64,000 bases of DNA, from positions 36,342 through 100,341 of the forward strand of contig CANFPU010000001.1 in assembly GCA_947448955.1 (NCBI GenBank), in the 5' to 3' direction. Position 1 is the first letter of the stretch. The number at the start of each line of letters is the position of its first letter. Below the pieces are notes generated by a model. It was given only the letters and a program-made list of their open reading frames with translations. It was not told the DNA's origin and did no database searches. Positions 1 through 8,742 of this stretch are shown here, one piece after another. The translations under genes and the position numbers were made by a program. The DNA is from Burkholderiales bacterium (GTDB lineage: Bacteria > Pseudomonadota > Gammaproteobacteria > Burkholderiales > Burkholderiaceae_C).

Positions 1-114
1 GTGCTGGCCCGCGCCGACCGGGCGCTGGTGCTGCAGAAGGGCCAGGTTGTGTTGTCCGGCAGCGCCGAAGAGGTGGCTGCCAGCGCCGCATTGACCGGTT
101 TTCTCGGCGTATGA
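1..114 (+). CDS. LivF-type ABC transporter ATPase, C-terminal end (partial)
   Basis: The window opens inside a reading frame that runs to a TGA at 112-114. The 37 visible residues (ADRALVLQKGQVVLSGSAEE and on to TGFLGV) match the C-terminal end of branched-chain amino-acid ABC transporter ATPases of the LivF group, where the strand after the H-loop is followed by a short helix. The Walker and signature motifs lie outside the window. The next gene starts 57 bases downstream on the same strand. Confidence 0.7.
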   Translation: MLARADRALVLQKGQVVLSGSAEEVAASAALTGFLGV

Positions 115-170
115 GGCGCGCCCGGGGCGTCTACGATCTGGACATTCACCGAGAGGCTCAAGGAGACGAG

Positions 171-1085
171 ATGACCCCTGCCAACCCCTTGCACGTTGCC
201 GCCGATGAAGGCTACGCGCCCGCACGCCGCCCAGTGTGCGGCTCGGGCCTGCTGAGCGCCGCCCCGCTAGGCGCTGCCCTGTTGTGCGCGGCACTGCTCA
301 GTGCCTGCCAGACCGCGCCGCCGCCTCCGCCGCCTCCGACCTCGCCAGAGGCGGTGGGCGAGTTCCGCGCCGGCTCGGGGTACCTGAAGGGCTACCTCGA
401 ACGCAAGGCCTTGCCCGACAGCTTGGCGCTGCTGCCCAAGCCGCCGACCGAGGGTTCGGCGCAGGCCATCGCCGACCTGGCGGTCTACCGCGCCACCCGT
501 TCGCTGCGCGACACCCCGCGCTGGACCTTGGCCGCGGCTGACGACAACCTGAAGTTTCCAAAAGCGGCCGAGACCTTCTCGTGCGCGCTAGACCTTCCGA
601 TCTCGCCAGAGACGACACCGCACTTGAACATGATGCTGCGCCGCAGTCTGCTGGATGCTGGTCTGGCCACCTATGCCGCCAAGGACAGCTACCAGCGCCA
701 GCGACCGTTCGCAGCAATGAAGGATGGCACTTGCGCACCGGCCTCGGAGGCTGCACTGGCCAAGGACGGCAGCTACCCGTCGGGCCATGCCGCGCTGGGC
801 TGGGGCTGGGCGCTGTTGTTGGCCGAACTCGCGCCCGACCGCGCCGACGCACTGTTGCAGCGCGGCCATGCATTCGGCCAAAGCCGGGTGATCTGCGGCG
901 TCCACTGGCAAAGCGACGTGGACCAGGGTCGCCTGGTCGGCGCCGCGACAGTCGCCCGACTGCACGCCGACCCGACCTTCAGCGCCCAGGCCGCGCTGGC
1001 CCGCCAGGAGATCGTGCAAGCACGCGCCAAGGGCTTGAAATCGCCACTCAACTGCGCGGCCGAGGCGCAGGCACTGGGCCGGTGA
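171..1085 (+). CDS. PAP2 / class A acid phosphatase lipoprotein
   Basis: Probable periplasmic acid phosphatase anchored to a membrane as a lipoprotein (304 aa). The three-part PAP2 phosphatase signature is visible: KDSYQRQRP near residue 172, PSGH near 203, and SRVICGVHWQSD near 238-249, the KX6RP, PSGH and SRX5HX3D motifs with both catalytic histidines. An N-terminal hydrophobic stretch ends in the lipobox LLSAC (Cys46), followed by a proline run. The ATG at 171 is chosen because AAGGAGA sits a few bases upstream; a longer frame from 111 has no such site. The N-terminus before the hydrophobic segment is unusually long for a signal peptide, so a later start is possible. Substrate unknown. Confidence 0.85.
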   Translation: MTPANPLHVAADEGYAPARRPVCGSGLLSAAPLGAALLCAALLSACQTAPPPPPPPTSPEAVGEFRAGSGYLKGYLERKALPDSLALLPKPPTEGSAQAIADLAVYRATRSLRDTPRWTLAAADDNLKFPKAAETFSCALDLPISPETTPHLNMMLRRSLLDAGLATYAAKDSYQRQRPFAAMKDGTCAPASEAALAKDGSYPSGHAALGWGWALLLAELAPDRADALLQRGHAFGQSRVICGVHWQSDVDQGRLVGAATVARLHADPTFSAQAALARQEIVQARAKGLKSPLNCAAEAQALGR

Positions 1086-1173
1086 ACGGCGGCTGGCGCT
1101 GGACTTGCCCAACGCCAGCCCAACGCCAGCCCGGCGCCAGCCGACCATTAACGTAGCCGAGGCATCCCAGCGC

Positions 1174-1899
1174 ATGGACCCATTTCGACACCTCCCCCAC
1201 CTCCAGGGCCAGCTGACGCCGGCAGACCGGTCATCGCTGCGCGTCACGCTTGAAATCCTCGCGGAATGGGACGAGCGAGCCCGCCAATTGGGACGGCCCA
1301 GCGACTGGCGACTTTCGAACCAAGCCATCGAGGCCTCGCGCCGTGCCGCACTTGGTGCGCTGGATGCGCAACAGGACTTCTGGGTCTTTTCCTACGGGTC
1401 GCTGATGTGGGACCCTGGTTTTCACTTTGTCGAAGTCCGGCTCGCGGAGCTGCCCGCGCACCAGCGCCGCTTCACGTTCAAGACCGACACGGGCCGCGGT
1501 TCGCCGCTCTGTCCAGGCCTGATGCTGTCGCTGGCGCCCGGCGAGGGCAGCTGCCAGGGCTTGGCGTTTCGCATCGCCGCGCGGGCCGCGGACGCCGAGA
1601 CCGCGATCCTCTGGCGACGCGAGATGGTTCGGGGCAGCTACAGCCCGAAACGCTTACCGGTCAGCACACCCCAGGGCGAGGTGGAGGCCCTGGTCTTTGC
1701 CGACAACCCGGCATTCCGAGACCATGTGGGTGAGCTGCCGATGGACCAGACGGCAGCCATCATCGCGCGGGCCTCGGGCATGCTGGGCACGAACCGCGAT
1801 TACCTGGAGCAGTTGGCCTTGCAGCTCCGCAGGCTGGCCATTGAGGATGCCTACCTGTCAGCGTTGCTGCAAAGGGTTCAGGCGATCGCCGCTGAATGA
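1174..1899 (+). CDS. ChaC-like gamma-glutamylcyclotransferase
   Basis: Resembles ChaC-family gamma-glutamylcyclotransferases, cytosolic enzymes that release 5-oxoproline from glutathione. The family hallmark WVFSYGSLMWDPGF (YGSL loop binding the gamma-glutamyl group) is present near residue 69, followed by a region rich in aromatic and basic residues (HQRRFTF) and the LAFRI strand seen in the family. The frame stays open upstream to 1105, but that part is low-complexity and proline-rich; the ATG at 1174 gives a normal length of 241 aa, though its ribosome site is weak. Stands alone on the plus strand. Confidence 0.8.
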   Translation: MDPFRHLPHLQGQLTPADRSSLRVTLEILAEWDERARQLGRPSDWRLSNQAIEASRRAALGALDAQQDFWVFSYGSLMWDPGFHFVEVRLAELPAHQRRFTFKTDTGRGSPLCPGLMLSLAPGEGSCQGLAFRIAARAADAETAILWRREMVRGSYSPKRLPVSTPQGEVEALVFADNPAFRDHVGELPMDQTAAIIARASGMLGTNRDYLEQLALQLRRLAIEDAYLSALLQRVQAIAAE

Positions 1900-1956
1900 A
1901 CGTGGGCTGATTGCTGGCTCATTCGCCCGCAATCGCCCGCAATCAATCGTCCGCAA

Positions 1957-2703
1957 TCAATCGCCCGGCATGTGCGGCGGGTTGAGCCGCACCTTGCGTC
2001 CGGCGCGCTTGCGCATGTTGATGTTGAGCATCTCCACGCCCAGCGAGAACGCCATTGCGAAATAGACATAGCCCTTGGGCACGTGGTGGTCGAAACCCTC
2101 AGCGATCAGCACCACGCCGACGACGACCAGAAAGGACAGCGCGAGCATCTTGATCGTCGGGTGGTCCGAAACGAAGCGACCGATGCCGCCGGCAAACAGC
2201 ATCATCATCAGCACCGAGACGATCACGGCAGCGATCATCACCCGCACATCGTCGACCATGCCCACCGCGGTGATGATCGAGTCGAGTGAGAACACCAGGT
2301 CGACCAACATGATCTGCAGAATGACACCGGCAAAAGTGGCTTGAGCCCCACCGACCGCATGGCCTTCTTCGCCTTCGAGCGACTGGTGGATCTCGCCAGT
2401 GCTTTTCCAGATCAGGAACAGCCCGCCCAGAATCAGGATCGCATCGCGGCCCGAGATGGCCTGGCCCAGCACGGTGAACAGCGGCGCCACCCAGCCAACG
2501 ATCCACGACAGTGCCATCAGCAGGCCGATGCGCATGAACATCGCCATGAACAAACCGAGTCGTCGACCCAGTTCGCGCTGGGCGCTGGGCAGCTTGTCTA
2601 CCAGGATCGCGATGAAGATGATGTTGTCGATGCCCAGCACCAACTCGAGCGCGGTCAGCGTGGCAAAAGCGATCCAGGTCTGCGGATCTGTGAGTAGTTC
2701 CAT
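1957..2703 (-). CDS. TerC family integral membrane protein
   Basis: A 248-residue membrane protein of the TerC/YkoY family. Visible are the family acidic intramembrane motifs LELVLGIDNIIFI near residue 19 and LVDLVFSLDSIITAVG near 134, in two related halves, with about seven hydrophobic helices. The family is tied to metal-ion export (manganese or tellurite) and to cotranslational metalation of secreted enzymes. It lies 28 bases after the enoyl-CoA hydratase gene on the same strand and may be cotranscribed, without an evident functional link. No yybP-ykoY riboswitch fits in the short gap. Confidence 0.9.
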   Translation of the reverse strand: MELLTDPQTWIAFATLTALELVLGIDNIIFIAILVDKLPSAQRELGRRLGLFMAMFMRIGLLMALSWIVGWVAPLFTVLGQAISGRDAILILGGLFLIWKSTGEIHQSLEGEEGHAVGGAQATFAGVILQIMLVDLVFSLDSIITAVGMVDDVRVMIAAVIVSVLMMMLFAGGIGRFVSDHPTIKMLALSFLVVVGVVLIAEGFDHHVPKGYVYFAMAFSLGVEMLNINMRKRAGRKVRLNPPHMPGD

Positions 2704-2731
2704 GGTTTGACTCCCTTGGTTTGGCGCGACG

Positions 2732-3523
2732 TCAAGCGCCTCGCTTGGCCGCCAGACGCGCCGCGCGAAAGGCCTTCATCCGCTGCGCGGGCTCAGCGCC
2801 CTGGTAAGCGCTTGCAAAGGCGTCAATGCCGGCCTCGATCGCTGCGTCGCGCGGCAGGTTCTCCCAGTCGTTGATCAGTTTCTTCTGGATCCGCAGTGCT
2901 TGCGTGCCGCCCTTGGCCATGCTGGCCAGCCATTGCGCGACCGCAGCATCCAATTCGGATGCGGGCACCACGCGCTCGATCAAGCCCCACTGCAGCGCCT
3001 GCGTTGCATCGAAATTCTCGCCCAGCAGCAGCATCGCGCGCGCGCGGCCCCAACCAATCAGGTGCGGCAGCAGCGCCGCCTCGACCACCGACGGGATGCC
3101 CAGGTGGACCTCGGGCATGCCAAAGAGCGCGCCGTCCACTGCCACCCGCAGGTCGCAAGCCGAAGCCAACTCGAGCCCAGCGCCCAGCGCGACGCCATTG
3201 ATGCGTGCGATCACGGGGGTCGGAAATCGACGCACCGCCTCGCAGCAGCGGTGGACCTGGGTGATGAAGTGCCTGGCGCCATCGACATCCAGACCGGACA
3301 TCTCGCCGATGTCGGCACCGCCGACGAAGGCCCTGTCCCCGGCGCCGGTGAGCACCAGCGCGTGCAGTTCGGCGTCATGGGCCAGTTCGGCCAGACAGGC
3401 CACAAAAGCCTGCATCAGCGCGCTGTTGAGGCTGTTGGCGCGCTGCGCGTTGTCGATCGTGACATGGCAGATCCGAACCCCTGGGGCCAGCGTTTCGAAG
3501 TGGGAGTGGATTTTTTCAGTCAT
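2732..3523 (-). CDS. Enoyl-CoA hydratase/isomerase family protein
   Basis: Crotonase-fold protein of 263 aa. The oxyanion-hole segments are visible: DRAFVGGADIGEM in the first half and INGVALGAGLELASACDLRV in the second, followed by a helix with FGMPEVHLGIPS. The last supplies the glutamate of the catalytic region. It probably hydrates or isomerises an acyl-CoA in the cytosol. The start at 3523 is preferred over an ATG six bases upstream because CCAGGA sits at correct spacing before it. Precedes terC on the same strand. Substrate cannot be read from sequence. Confidence 0.85.
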   Translation of the reverse strand: MTEKIHSHFETLAPGVRICHVTIDNAQRANSLNSALMQAFVACLAELAHDAELHALVLTGAGDRAFVGGADIGEMSGLDVDGARHFITQVHRCCEAVRRFPTPVIARINGVALGAGLELASACDLRVAVDGALFGMPEVHLGIPSVVEAALLPHLIGWGRARAMLLLGENFDATQALQWGLIERVVPASELDAAVAQWLASMAKGGTQALRIQKKLINDWENLPRDAAIEAGIDAFASAYQGAEPAQRMKAFRAARLAAKRGA

Positions 3524-3730
3524 GGGCATCCTGGGTGACGTGCTGCCGCTGCGGGGCGCGGCAGTTCTCTACAGCGCGAGGCCATCGAGGCGCATCCTAG
3601 CCTGTCACCGCAGCAGCCCGTGGCCTTCCCGACAAGGGCTGAAAGGCGCAGCGCGCTGCGTGGATAGCCCGCAAGCTACATGATTCCGTCACAATCCAAT
3701 CCATATCGCAACTCGCTGGAATTCATTGAC

Positions 3731-4582
3731 ATGAAACTCATCAGTTTTGAGCGCAACGGCCGGGCCGGTTTTGGCGCGGTGATCGACGGTGGCGTGGTCG
3801 ACCTTGGTGCCGCGCTGGGTGGACGTTTTGCCGACCTGCGGGCCTTGCTAGTGGCCGATGCGCTGGCCGAGGCTCGCACCGTGCTGGCCGGACGTAGCGC
3901 CGACTTTGCGCTCGGGGGACTGCATCTGCTGCCGGTCATCCCGAACCCGGGCAAGATCTGGTGCTGCGGCCTGAACTATGGCGAGCATGTGCGCGAGACC
4001 AACCAAGTGCTGACCGAGCAGCCGACCTTCTTTCTGCGCGTTGCCGATTCACAAGTCGGTCATGGCCAGGCGATGGTGCGGCCCAAGGAATCGAGCCAAC
4101 TCGATTTCGAGGCCGAGATCGCGATCATCATCGGCAAGCCTGGGCGACGCATCGCCGAGGCCGATGTATGGGGCCATATCGCCGGCTACAGCTGCTACAA
4201 CGACGGCAGCGTGCGCGACTGGCAACGCCACACCTCGCAGTGGGCGCCGGGCAAGAATTTCTGGCGAACCGGCGGTTTCGGTCCCTGGATGGTGACCGCC
4301 GACGAGATCCCCGCGCGCACCGTGATGACCTTGGTCAGCCGGCTGAACGGCCAGGAGATGCAGCGCGCCACCACCGAGATGATGATCCACAGCATCGAGC
4401 GCCAGATCGCGTACGTCTCGGCCGTCGCGCCGCTGCAAGCGGGCGATGTGATCGTCACCGGGACGCCTGGCGGCGTGGGCGCGCGGCGCGAACCGCCGGT
4501 CTGGATGAAGCCCGGCGACGTGATCGAGATCGAGATCGATCGGGTTGGCGTGCTGCACAACACCATCACCGACGAGGGCTGA
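3731..4582 (+). CDS. Fumarylacetoacetate hydrolase (FAH) family protein
   Basis: FAH-superfamily enzyme (283 aa) with a small N-terminal domain (MKLISFERNGRAGFGAV) and the C-terminal catalytic fold. The metal-binding acidic residues are recognisable: LDFEAEIAIIIGK, where Glu-X-Glu ligates the divalent cation, and YSCYNDGSVRDWQ supplying the aspartate. The GTPGGVGARREPP loop near the end is typical. Members hydrolyse or decarboxylate acylpyruvate or ring-cleavage products of aromatic breakdown. The ATG at 3731 starts the conserved MKL; an upstream extension to 3680 is not conserved in character. Divergent from the hydratase at 3523. Confidence 0.85.
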   Translation: MKLISFERNGRAGFGAVIDGGVVDLGAALGGRFADLRALLVADALAEARTVLAGRSADFALGGLHLLPVIPNPGKIWCCGLNYGEHVRETNQVLTEQPTFFLRVADSQVGHGQAMVRPKESSQLDFEAEIAIIIGKPGRRIAEADVWGHIAGYSCYNDGSVRDWQRHTSQWAPGKNFWRTGGFGPWMVTADEIPARTVMTLVSRLNGQEMQRATTEMMIHSIERQIAYVSAVAPLQAGDVIVTGTPGGVGARREPPVWMKPGDVIEIEIDRVGVLHNTITDEG

Positions 4583-4654
4583 GATTCCAGCGGCGACGCT
4601 GCAAGTGCGCCGCTGAAGGGGGTTCAAATTCAAGACCCGGTGCCGGCCAGAAGC

Positions 4655-6238
4655 TCAGTGCACCCCACGCGCCTTGCCCTGCCAGTAGGGTTCACGCAGG
4701 ATGCGTTTGAGCAGCTTGCCACTGGGGTTGCGCGGCAGAACGTCGACAAAATCCACCGATTTGGGGCACTTGTAGTGCGCCAAACGTGCACGCAGGAAGT
4801 CGATCACTTCGCGCTCGGTCACGGCGCTGTCCGGCCGGCGAACAACGCAGGCCTTGACGCTTTCGCCCCAGGTCGCGTCGGGTACGCCGATCACCGCGCC
4901 GTCGGCAACGCCAGGATGCTGCATCAGCACATTCTCGATCTCGGCCGGATAGATGTTTTCGCCACCCGAGATGATCATGTCCTTGATGCGGTCGTTGATG
5001 TAGAGATAGCCACCCTCCAGGTAACCCCCATCGCCGCTGCGAAACCAGCCGCCGCGCGCGTTACGACCATCCGGGAACACCGCCGCAGTGGCTTCGGGGT
5101 TGCCCCAGTAGCCGATCATGTTGCCGGGCGACTCGATCAGCACCTCGCCGGTCTGGCCTTCGGGCAGGTCGGTCAGCGTGCCGGGCTCGACCACCCGCAG
5201 CCGCGCGCCGGGCACCGGCTGACCGGCTGATCGCAGCAACTTGGCCTTGGGGCCACTGACCTGGTGGTCCTCGGGCATCAGAAAGGTGGCCGAGCCGGCG
5301 ATCTCGGTCAGGCCGTAGACCTGCATGAAACCGCAGCCGAAAGCGGCCATCGCGTCGGTCAGCACACGGTCGCTGATCGGCGAGCCTCCGTAGGAAATCA
5401 GCTTCAGCGTGCGGTAGTCGCCCGCCTTCGCCTTGGGAGACTGCAGCATGAACAGGATCATCGCCGGCACCAAGAAGGTGTGGGTGATGCCATGCTCGCC
5501 GATCGCATCGATGAAGCCACCGGGGTCGAAGTCGGGGTAAGACGAGCCTACCGCGCCGCTGAACAGCGCGAACAAGGCCATGTTGGCGCCAGCGATGTGG
5601 AAAGTCGGCAGCGCATTGCCGACCACGCTGCCTTCGCCCACTTGCCAGACCGTGAGGCCGAGCTGACAGTTGAACACCAGCCCGGCGTGTGACAGCACCA
5701 CTCCCTTGGGCAAGCCAGTGGTGCCCGAGGAATACAGCTGCAGCATCGGGTCTTCGGGCTTGGCCGACACCGGCGTCATTTGGTCGGAGGCTGCGGCGTA
5801 CCAGTCATGGAAGCCGGGCAGACCGTCGTGGGCGCCAACCTCCGCGCCATCGGTCACCACCACCTGCGCCAGCGTCGGCATGCCGGCACGGTCGACCAGC
5901 GGCAGGAAGCCGCGGTCCGCCATCATCAGCTTGGCGCCGCCGTGGTCGACGATGTAGCGCACCTCGGCCGGCGCCAGTCGCCAGTTCACCGGCATGCAAA
6001 CGGCGCCCAGCTTGGCCGCTGCCAGCGTCAACAACGCCGCCTCGACGTGGAACTTCGTCAGCGCGGCGACCCGGTCGCCGCGGCCCAGCCCCAGGGCCGC
6101 CAAGGTGTTGGCGATGCGGTTGGTGTCGCGCTCGACATCGGCAAAAGTCCAGCGTCGATCGCCACAGCGGTACGCCAATGCGGTCGGCCGTACACGAGCC
6201 TGTTGTTGCACGATGTCGATGAAAGTCTGTCCGGTCAT
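4655..6238 (-). CDS. Acyl-CoA synthetase (AMP-binding, class I adenylate-forming)
   Basis: Fatty-acid or related carboxylate CoA ligase of 527 aa. The ATP-binding P-loop YSSGTTGLPKG, the adenine motif MQVYGLTEIAGSATF, the hinge WFRSGDGGYLEGGYLYINDR and the C-terminal lysine motif PRNPSGKLLKR are all visible in order. It converts a carboxylate to an acyl-AMP and then an acyl-CoA. The start at 6238 has AGGAG seven bases upstream; a further in-frame ATG at 6265 lies before that site. It converges with the FAH gene. The exact substrate is not recognisable. Confidence 0.9.
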   Translation of the reverse strand: MTGQTFIDIVQQQARVRPTALAYRCGDRRWTFADVERDTNRIANTLAALGLGRGDRVAALTKFHVEAALLTLAAAKLGAVCMPVNWRLAPAEVRYIVDHGGAKLMMADRGFLPLVDRAGMPTLAQVVVTDGAEVGAHDGLPGFHDWYAAASDQMTPVSAKPEDPMLQLYSSGTTGLPKGVVLSHAGLVFNCQLGLTVWQVGEGSVVGNALPTFHIAGANMALFALFSGAVGSSYPDFDPGGFIDAIGEHGITHTFLVPAMILFMLQSPKAKAGDYRTLKLISYGGSPISDRVLTDAMAAFGCGFMQVYGLTEIAGSATFLMPEDHQVSGPKAKLLRSAGQPVPGARLRVVEPGTLTDLPEGQTGEVLIESPGNMIGYWGNPEATAAVFPDGRNARGGWFRSGDGGYLEGGYLYINDRIKDMIISGGENIYPAEIENVLMQHPGVADGAVIGVPDATWGESVKACVVRRPDSAVTEREVIDFLRARLAHYKCPKSVDFVDVLPRNPSGKLLKRILREPYWQGKARGVH

Positions 6239-6360
6239 CGGAAGGCTCCTGGTGTTCGGTGGCATTGCAGAAAGGGTCAGTCGCGGGGCGGGGCTCGCGC
6301 CGCAGGCAATTCTCGCCGCAGCGGCTCAACGGGGCTGTCGCCGACCTGATGCCTGCCGGT

Positions 6361-6411
6361 GCGGGTACGGATGTGAATGCGGGTACGGATGCGGGTACGG
6401 ATGCGGGTACG
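6361..6411. repeat. 12-base tandem repeat in an intergenic region
   Basis: Unit GCGGGTACGGAT occurs at 6361-6372, 6379-6390 and 6391-6402, with a partial copy at 6403-6411; a six-base insert separates the first two. It lies in the divergent gap between the acyl-CoA ligase (start 6238) and the hydrolase (start 6476). No function can be assigned. Confidence 0.85.
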
Positions 6412-6475
6412 CCACGATGCCCTTGCGACGCCATTCAAGCTATCGTTCCTGATCTGAAGCCCTGCTGCCGACACC

Positions 6476-7402
6476 ATGAATCCAAACCATGCTCGCGAGA
6501 CTGACGCCGAGACGCCGCGTGCCGACTTCGGTCGGGTCTCGGTCTTCTTCGGCGACAAGAACGGCAAGTACCCCGACGGCAACCAAGTCGTCGTTCGCGG
6601 CACCGACACCCATGTGGTGTTCGACTCGCCGCCAGTGGCCAACCGGATCGGCGCCGACTTCGACAACGCGGACCTGGTAGTGCTCGGTCATGTTCACGAG
6701 GACCACATGGCGGGCTTGCACCGGTTGCCCGGCATACCGGTCCATGCCCATGAAGCCGACTTGGAAGCGGTGCGCAGTTGGCCCGGCCTGGCGCGCCACT
6801 ACGGCGTCTCAGCGCATCGGCAGGCGGCGATGCGAAGCAAGATCGAGCGCGATTTCAACTACCAGGAGCGCCCCGATGCGATCGGCTACCGCGACGGTGC
6901 AGTCTGGGAACTCGGCGGGTCGCGGGTGCGTGCGATCCACATGCCCGGCCACACGTCGGGCCACACCGTGCTGCTGGTTGAGCCTGAGGGCGTGGCCTTC
7001 ATTGGCGACATCGACCTCAGCGGCTTCGGCCCCTATTACGGCGACGCCACCTCCAGCTTGACGGATTTCCGCGCGACCTTGGCTAGGCTGCCGCAGATCC
7101 CGGCGCGTGTCTGGGTGACGTCGCACCACCGCGGCGTCTACACCGACCGCCAGGCGATGCTGGACGCGCTGGCCTTGTTCAGTGCCAAGATCGACGAGCG
7201 AGAGGCCAAGCTGATCGCCATGCTGGCCGAGCAGGCGCGCACGCTGCCCGAACTGGTGGCTTGCCGGCTGCTCTACCCGCCGGGCTATGAGGAAATCTGG
7301 ATTGACGACGCCGAACGCCGGAGCATCAGCCAGCACCTGGACGAGTTGACCGCGCGAGGCGTGGTGGCAGAAGACGACGAGCACCGATACCGCTTGCGCT
7401 GA
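6476..7402 (+). CDS. Metallo-beta-lactamase fold hydrolase
   Basis: Cytosolic metallohydrolase of 308 aa. The zinc motif HVHEDH is at residues 72-77 (HXHXDH), followed by a third ligand region PGHTSGHT, the bridging aspartate in FIGDIDLSGFG, and a late SHH. A C-terminal winged-helix-like segment (ERRSISQHLDELTARGVV) is reminiscent of the helical domain of glyoxalase-II-like or LACTB2-like members. Substrate unknown; a thioester or lactone is possible. No signal peptide. Followed by the MFS gene on the same strand. Confidence 0.8.
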   Translation: MNPNHARETDAETPRADFGRVSVFFGDKNGKYPDGNQVVVRGTDTHVVFDSPPVANRIGADFDNADLVVLGHVHEDHMAGLHRLPGIPVHAHEADLEAVRSWPGLARHYGVSAHRQAAMRSKIERDFNYQERPDAIGYRDGAVWELGGSRVRAIHMPGHTSGHTVLLVEPEGVAFIGDIDLSGFGPYYGDATSSLTDFRATLARLPQIPARVWVTSHHRGVYTDRQAMLDALALFSAKIDEREAKLIAMLAEQARTLPELVACRLLYPPGYEEIWIDDAERRSISQHLDELTARGVVAEDDEHRYRLR

Positions 7403-7495
7403 GATGGCCTGTGCGGGACGTGATGCAGCCAAGCGACCCGCTGATGTGCTGGAGACAGTTGACGGGCAGGCGCCTCGACTACGATGGTTGGCAAC

Positions 7496-8692
7496 ATGAC
7501 CCGCCCTCCTGCGATATCCAGCCACACTACCCTGGGCCTGTGGTCGCTGAGCCTGGCCTATTTCTCAATGGGCACCTCGTCGATCGCCGTGGTCGGCCTG
7601 GTCAACAACATGGCGGCCGACCTGGGGGTGTCCAAACCCGATGTCGCCGTGCTGATCACCGTGTTCGCACTGACCTTCGCACTGGCCGCCCCGCTGCTGC
7701 AGGTCGCGGCAGGCAGCCTGCCGCGACGGACCTTGTTACTCGGCGGGCTGACCGTGATGGCCACGGGCTGCCTGCTCAGTGCCATCGCGCCAAGCTATGG
7801 CGGCGTGGTGGCGGCCCGGGTCTTGATGGCGCTGGGCGCTGCCGCCGTTGGGCCGGTGGCCTCCGGGCTTGGCGCTGGTCTGGTGCCGCCCGAGCGCCAG
7901 GGCCATGCGCTGGCGGTGGTGTTCGGCGGCATGACCTTGGCCAGCGTGCTGGGGCTGCCACTGACCGCTTGGCTGGGTGCCATGCTGGGTTGGCGCTGGA
8001 TGTTCAGTGGACTGGCCGGGATCAGCCTGATGACCGCGCTGACGATTGCACTGCTGGTCAGCGACCGGCGTGCCGCCCCAAACACCTCGCTGGCAAGCTT
8101 TGGTCAGGTCTTTCGCCAGCCGGCGGCGACCTGGTCGGTGGTGATGTCGGTGTGCCACATGGCTGCGCAGTTCTCGCTGTTCGCATTGGTTGCGCCCTTT
8201 CTGCAAGAGCGCTTTGGGGTGTCCGCCGGCCAGCTGTCGATCGCGCTGCTGGTGGGCGGGGTGAGCGGGGTCGTGGGCAATCTGCTCGCAGGGCGGTTCG
8301 GCGACCGCCTGGGCGCACCGCGCAGCCTGCAGATCTCGGTGATCGGCATGGCCTGCGGCGGTGTGGCCATGCTGATGCTGCCGGGATTGCCCTGGCTGGG
8401 CATCGCCGCTTACGCGTTCTGGTCGATGTCGGGCATGAGCTTTTACGCGCCGCAACAAAAGCGCCTGATCGGCCTGGCGCCCGATCTGCGCAACCTGCTG
8501 CTGGCGATCAATGCCTCGGCGCTCTATGTCGGGATGTCGATGGGCGCGGCGGCTGGCAGCCGGGCCTGGCTGCACCTGGGCCCGTGGTCGCTGCCGGCGG
8601 TCGCGCTGGTCTTCATAGGCTGCAGCATGGCATCGTTTCTGGTGTCGCGACGTGCCGAGCTGGTCCCGCCTGCGGCGCTGGCCAGCGCCTGA
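7496..8692 (+). CDS. MFS transporter (DHA1-like)
   Basis: Twelve-helix major facilitator transporter of about 398 aa. The loop between helices 2 and 3 (GSLPRRTLLLGGL) and the antiporter-type loop in the second half (LAGRFGDRLGAPRSL) fit the DHA1 drug/arabinose-efflux group. MSFYAPQQKRLIG in helix 10-11 is also typical of sugar or drug exporters. Start is uncertain: ATGs at 7484 and 7496 both have weak ribosome sites. It precedes a hydratase by 50 bases, so the two may be cotranscribed. Substrate not inferable. Confidence 0.85.
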   Translation: MTRPPAISSHTTLGLWSLSLAYFSMGTSSIAVVGLVNNMAADLGVSKPDVAVLITVFALTFALAAPLLQVAAGSLPRRTLLLGGLTVMATGCLLSAIAPSYGGVVAARVLMALGAAAVGPVASGLGAGLVPPERQGHALAVVFGGMTLASVLGLPLTAWLGAMLGWRWMFSGLAGISLMTALTIALLVSDRRAAPNTSLASFGQVFRQPAATWSVVMSVCHMAAQFSLFALVAPFLQERFGVSAGQLSIALLVGGVSGVVGNLLAGRFGDRLGAPRSLQISVIGMACGGVAMLMLPGLPWLGIAAYAFWSMSGMSFYAPQQKRLIGLAPDLRNLLLAINASALYVGMSMGAAAGSRAWLHLGPWSLPAVALVFIGCSMASFLVSRRAELVPPAALASA

Positions 8693-8742
8693 GCCAGCGG
8701 CCCGATCGCGGCAGCCACCCTCCACTCACTTTGGAACTGAGC

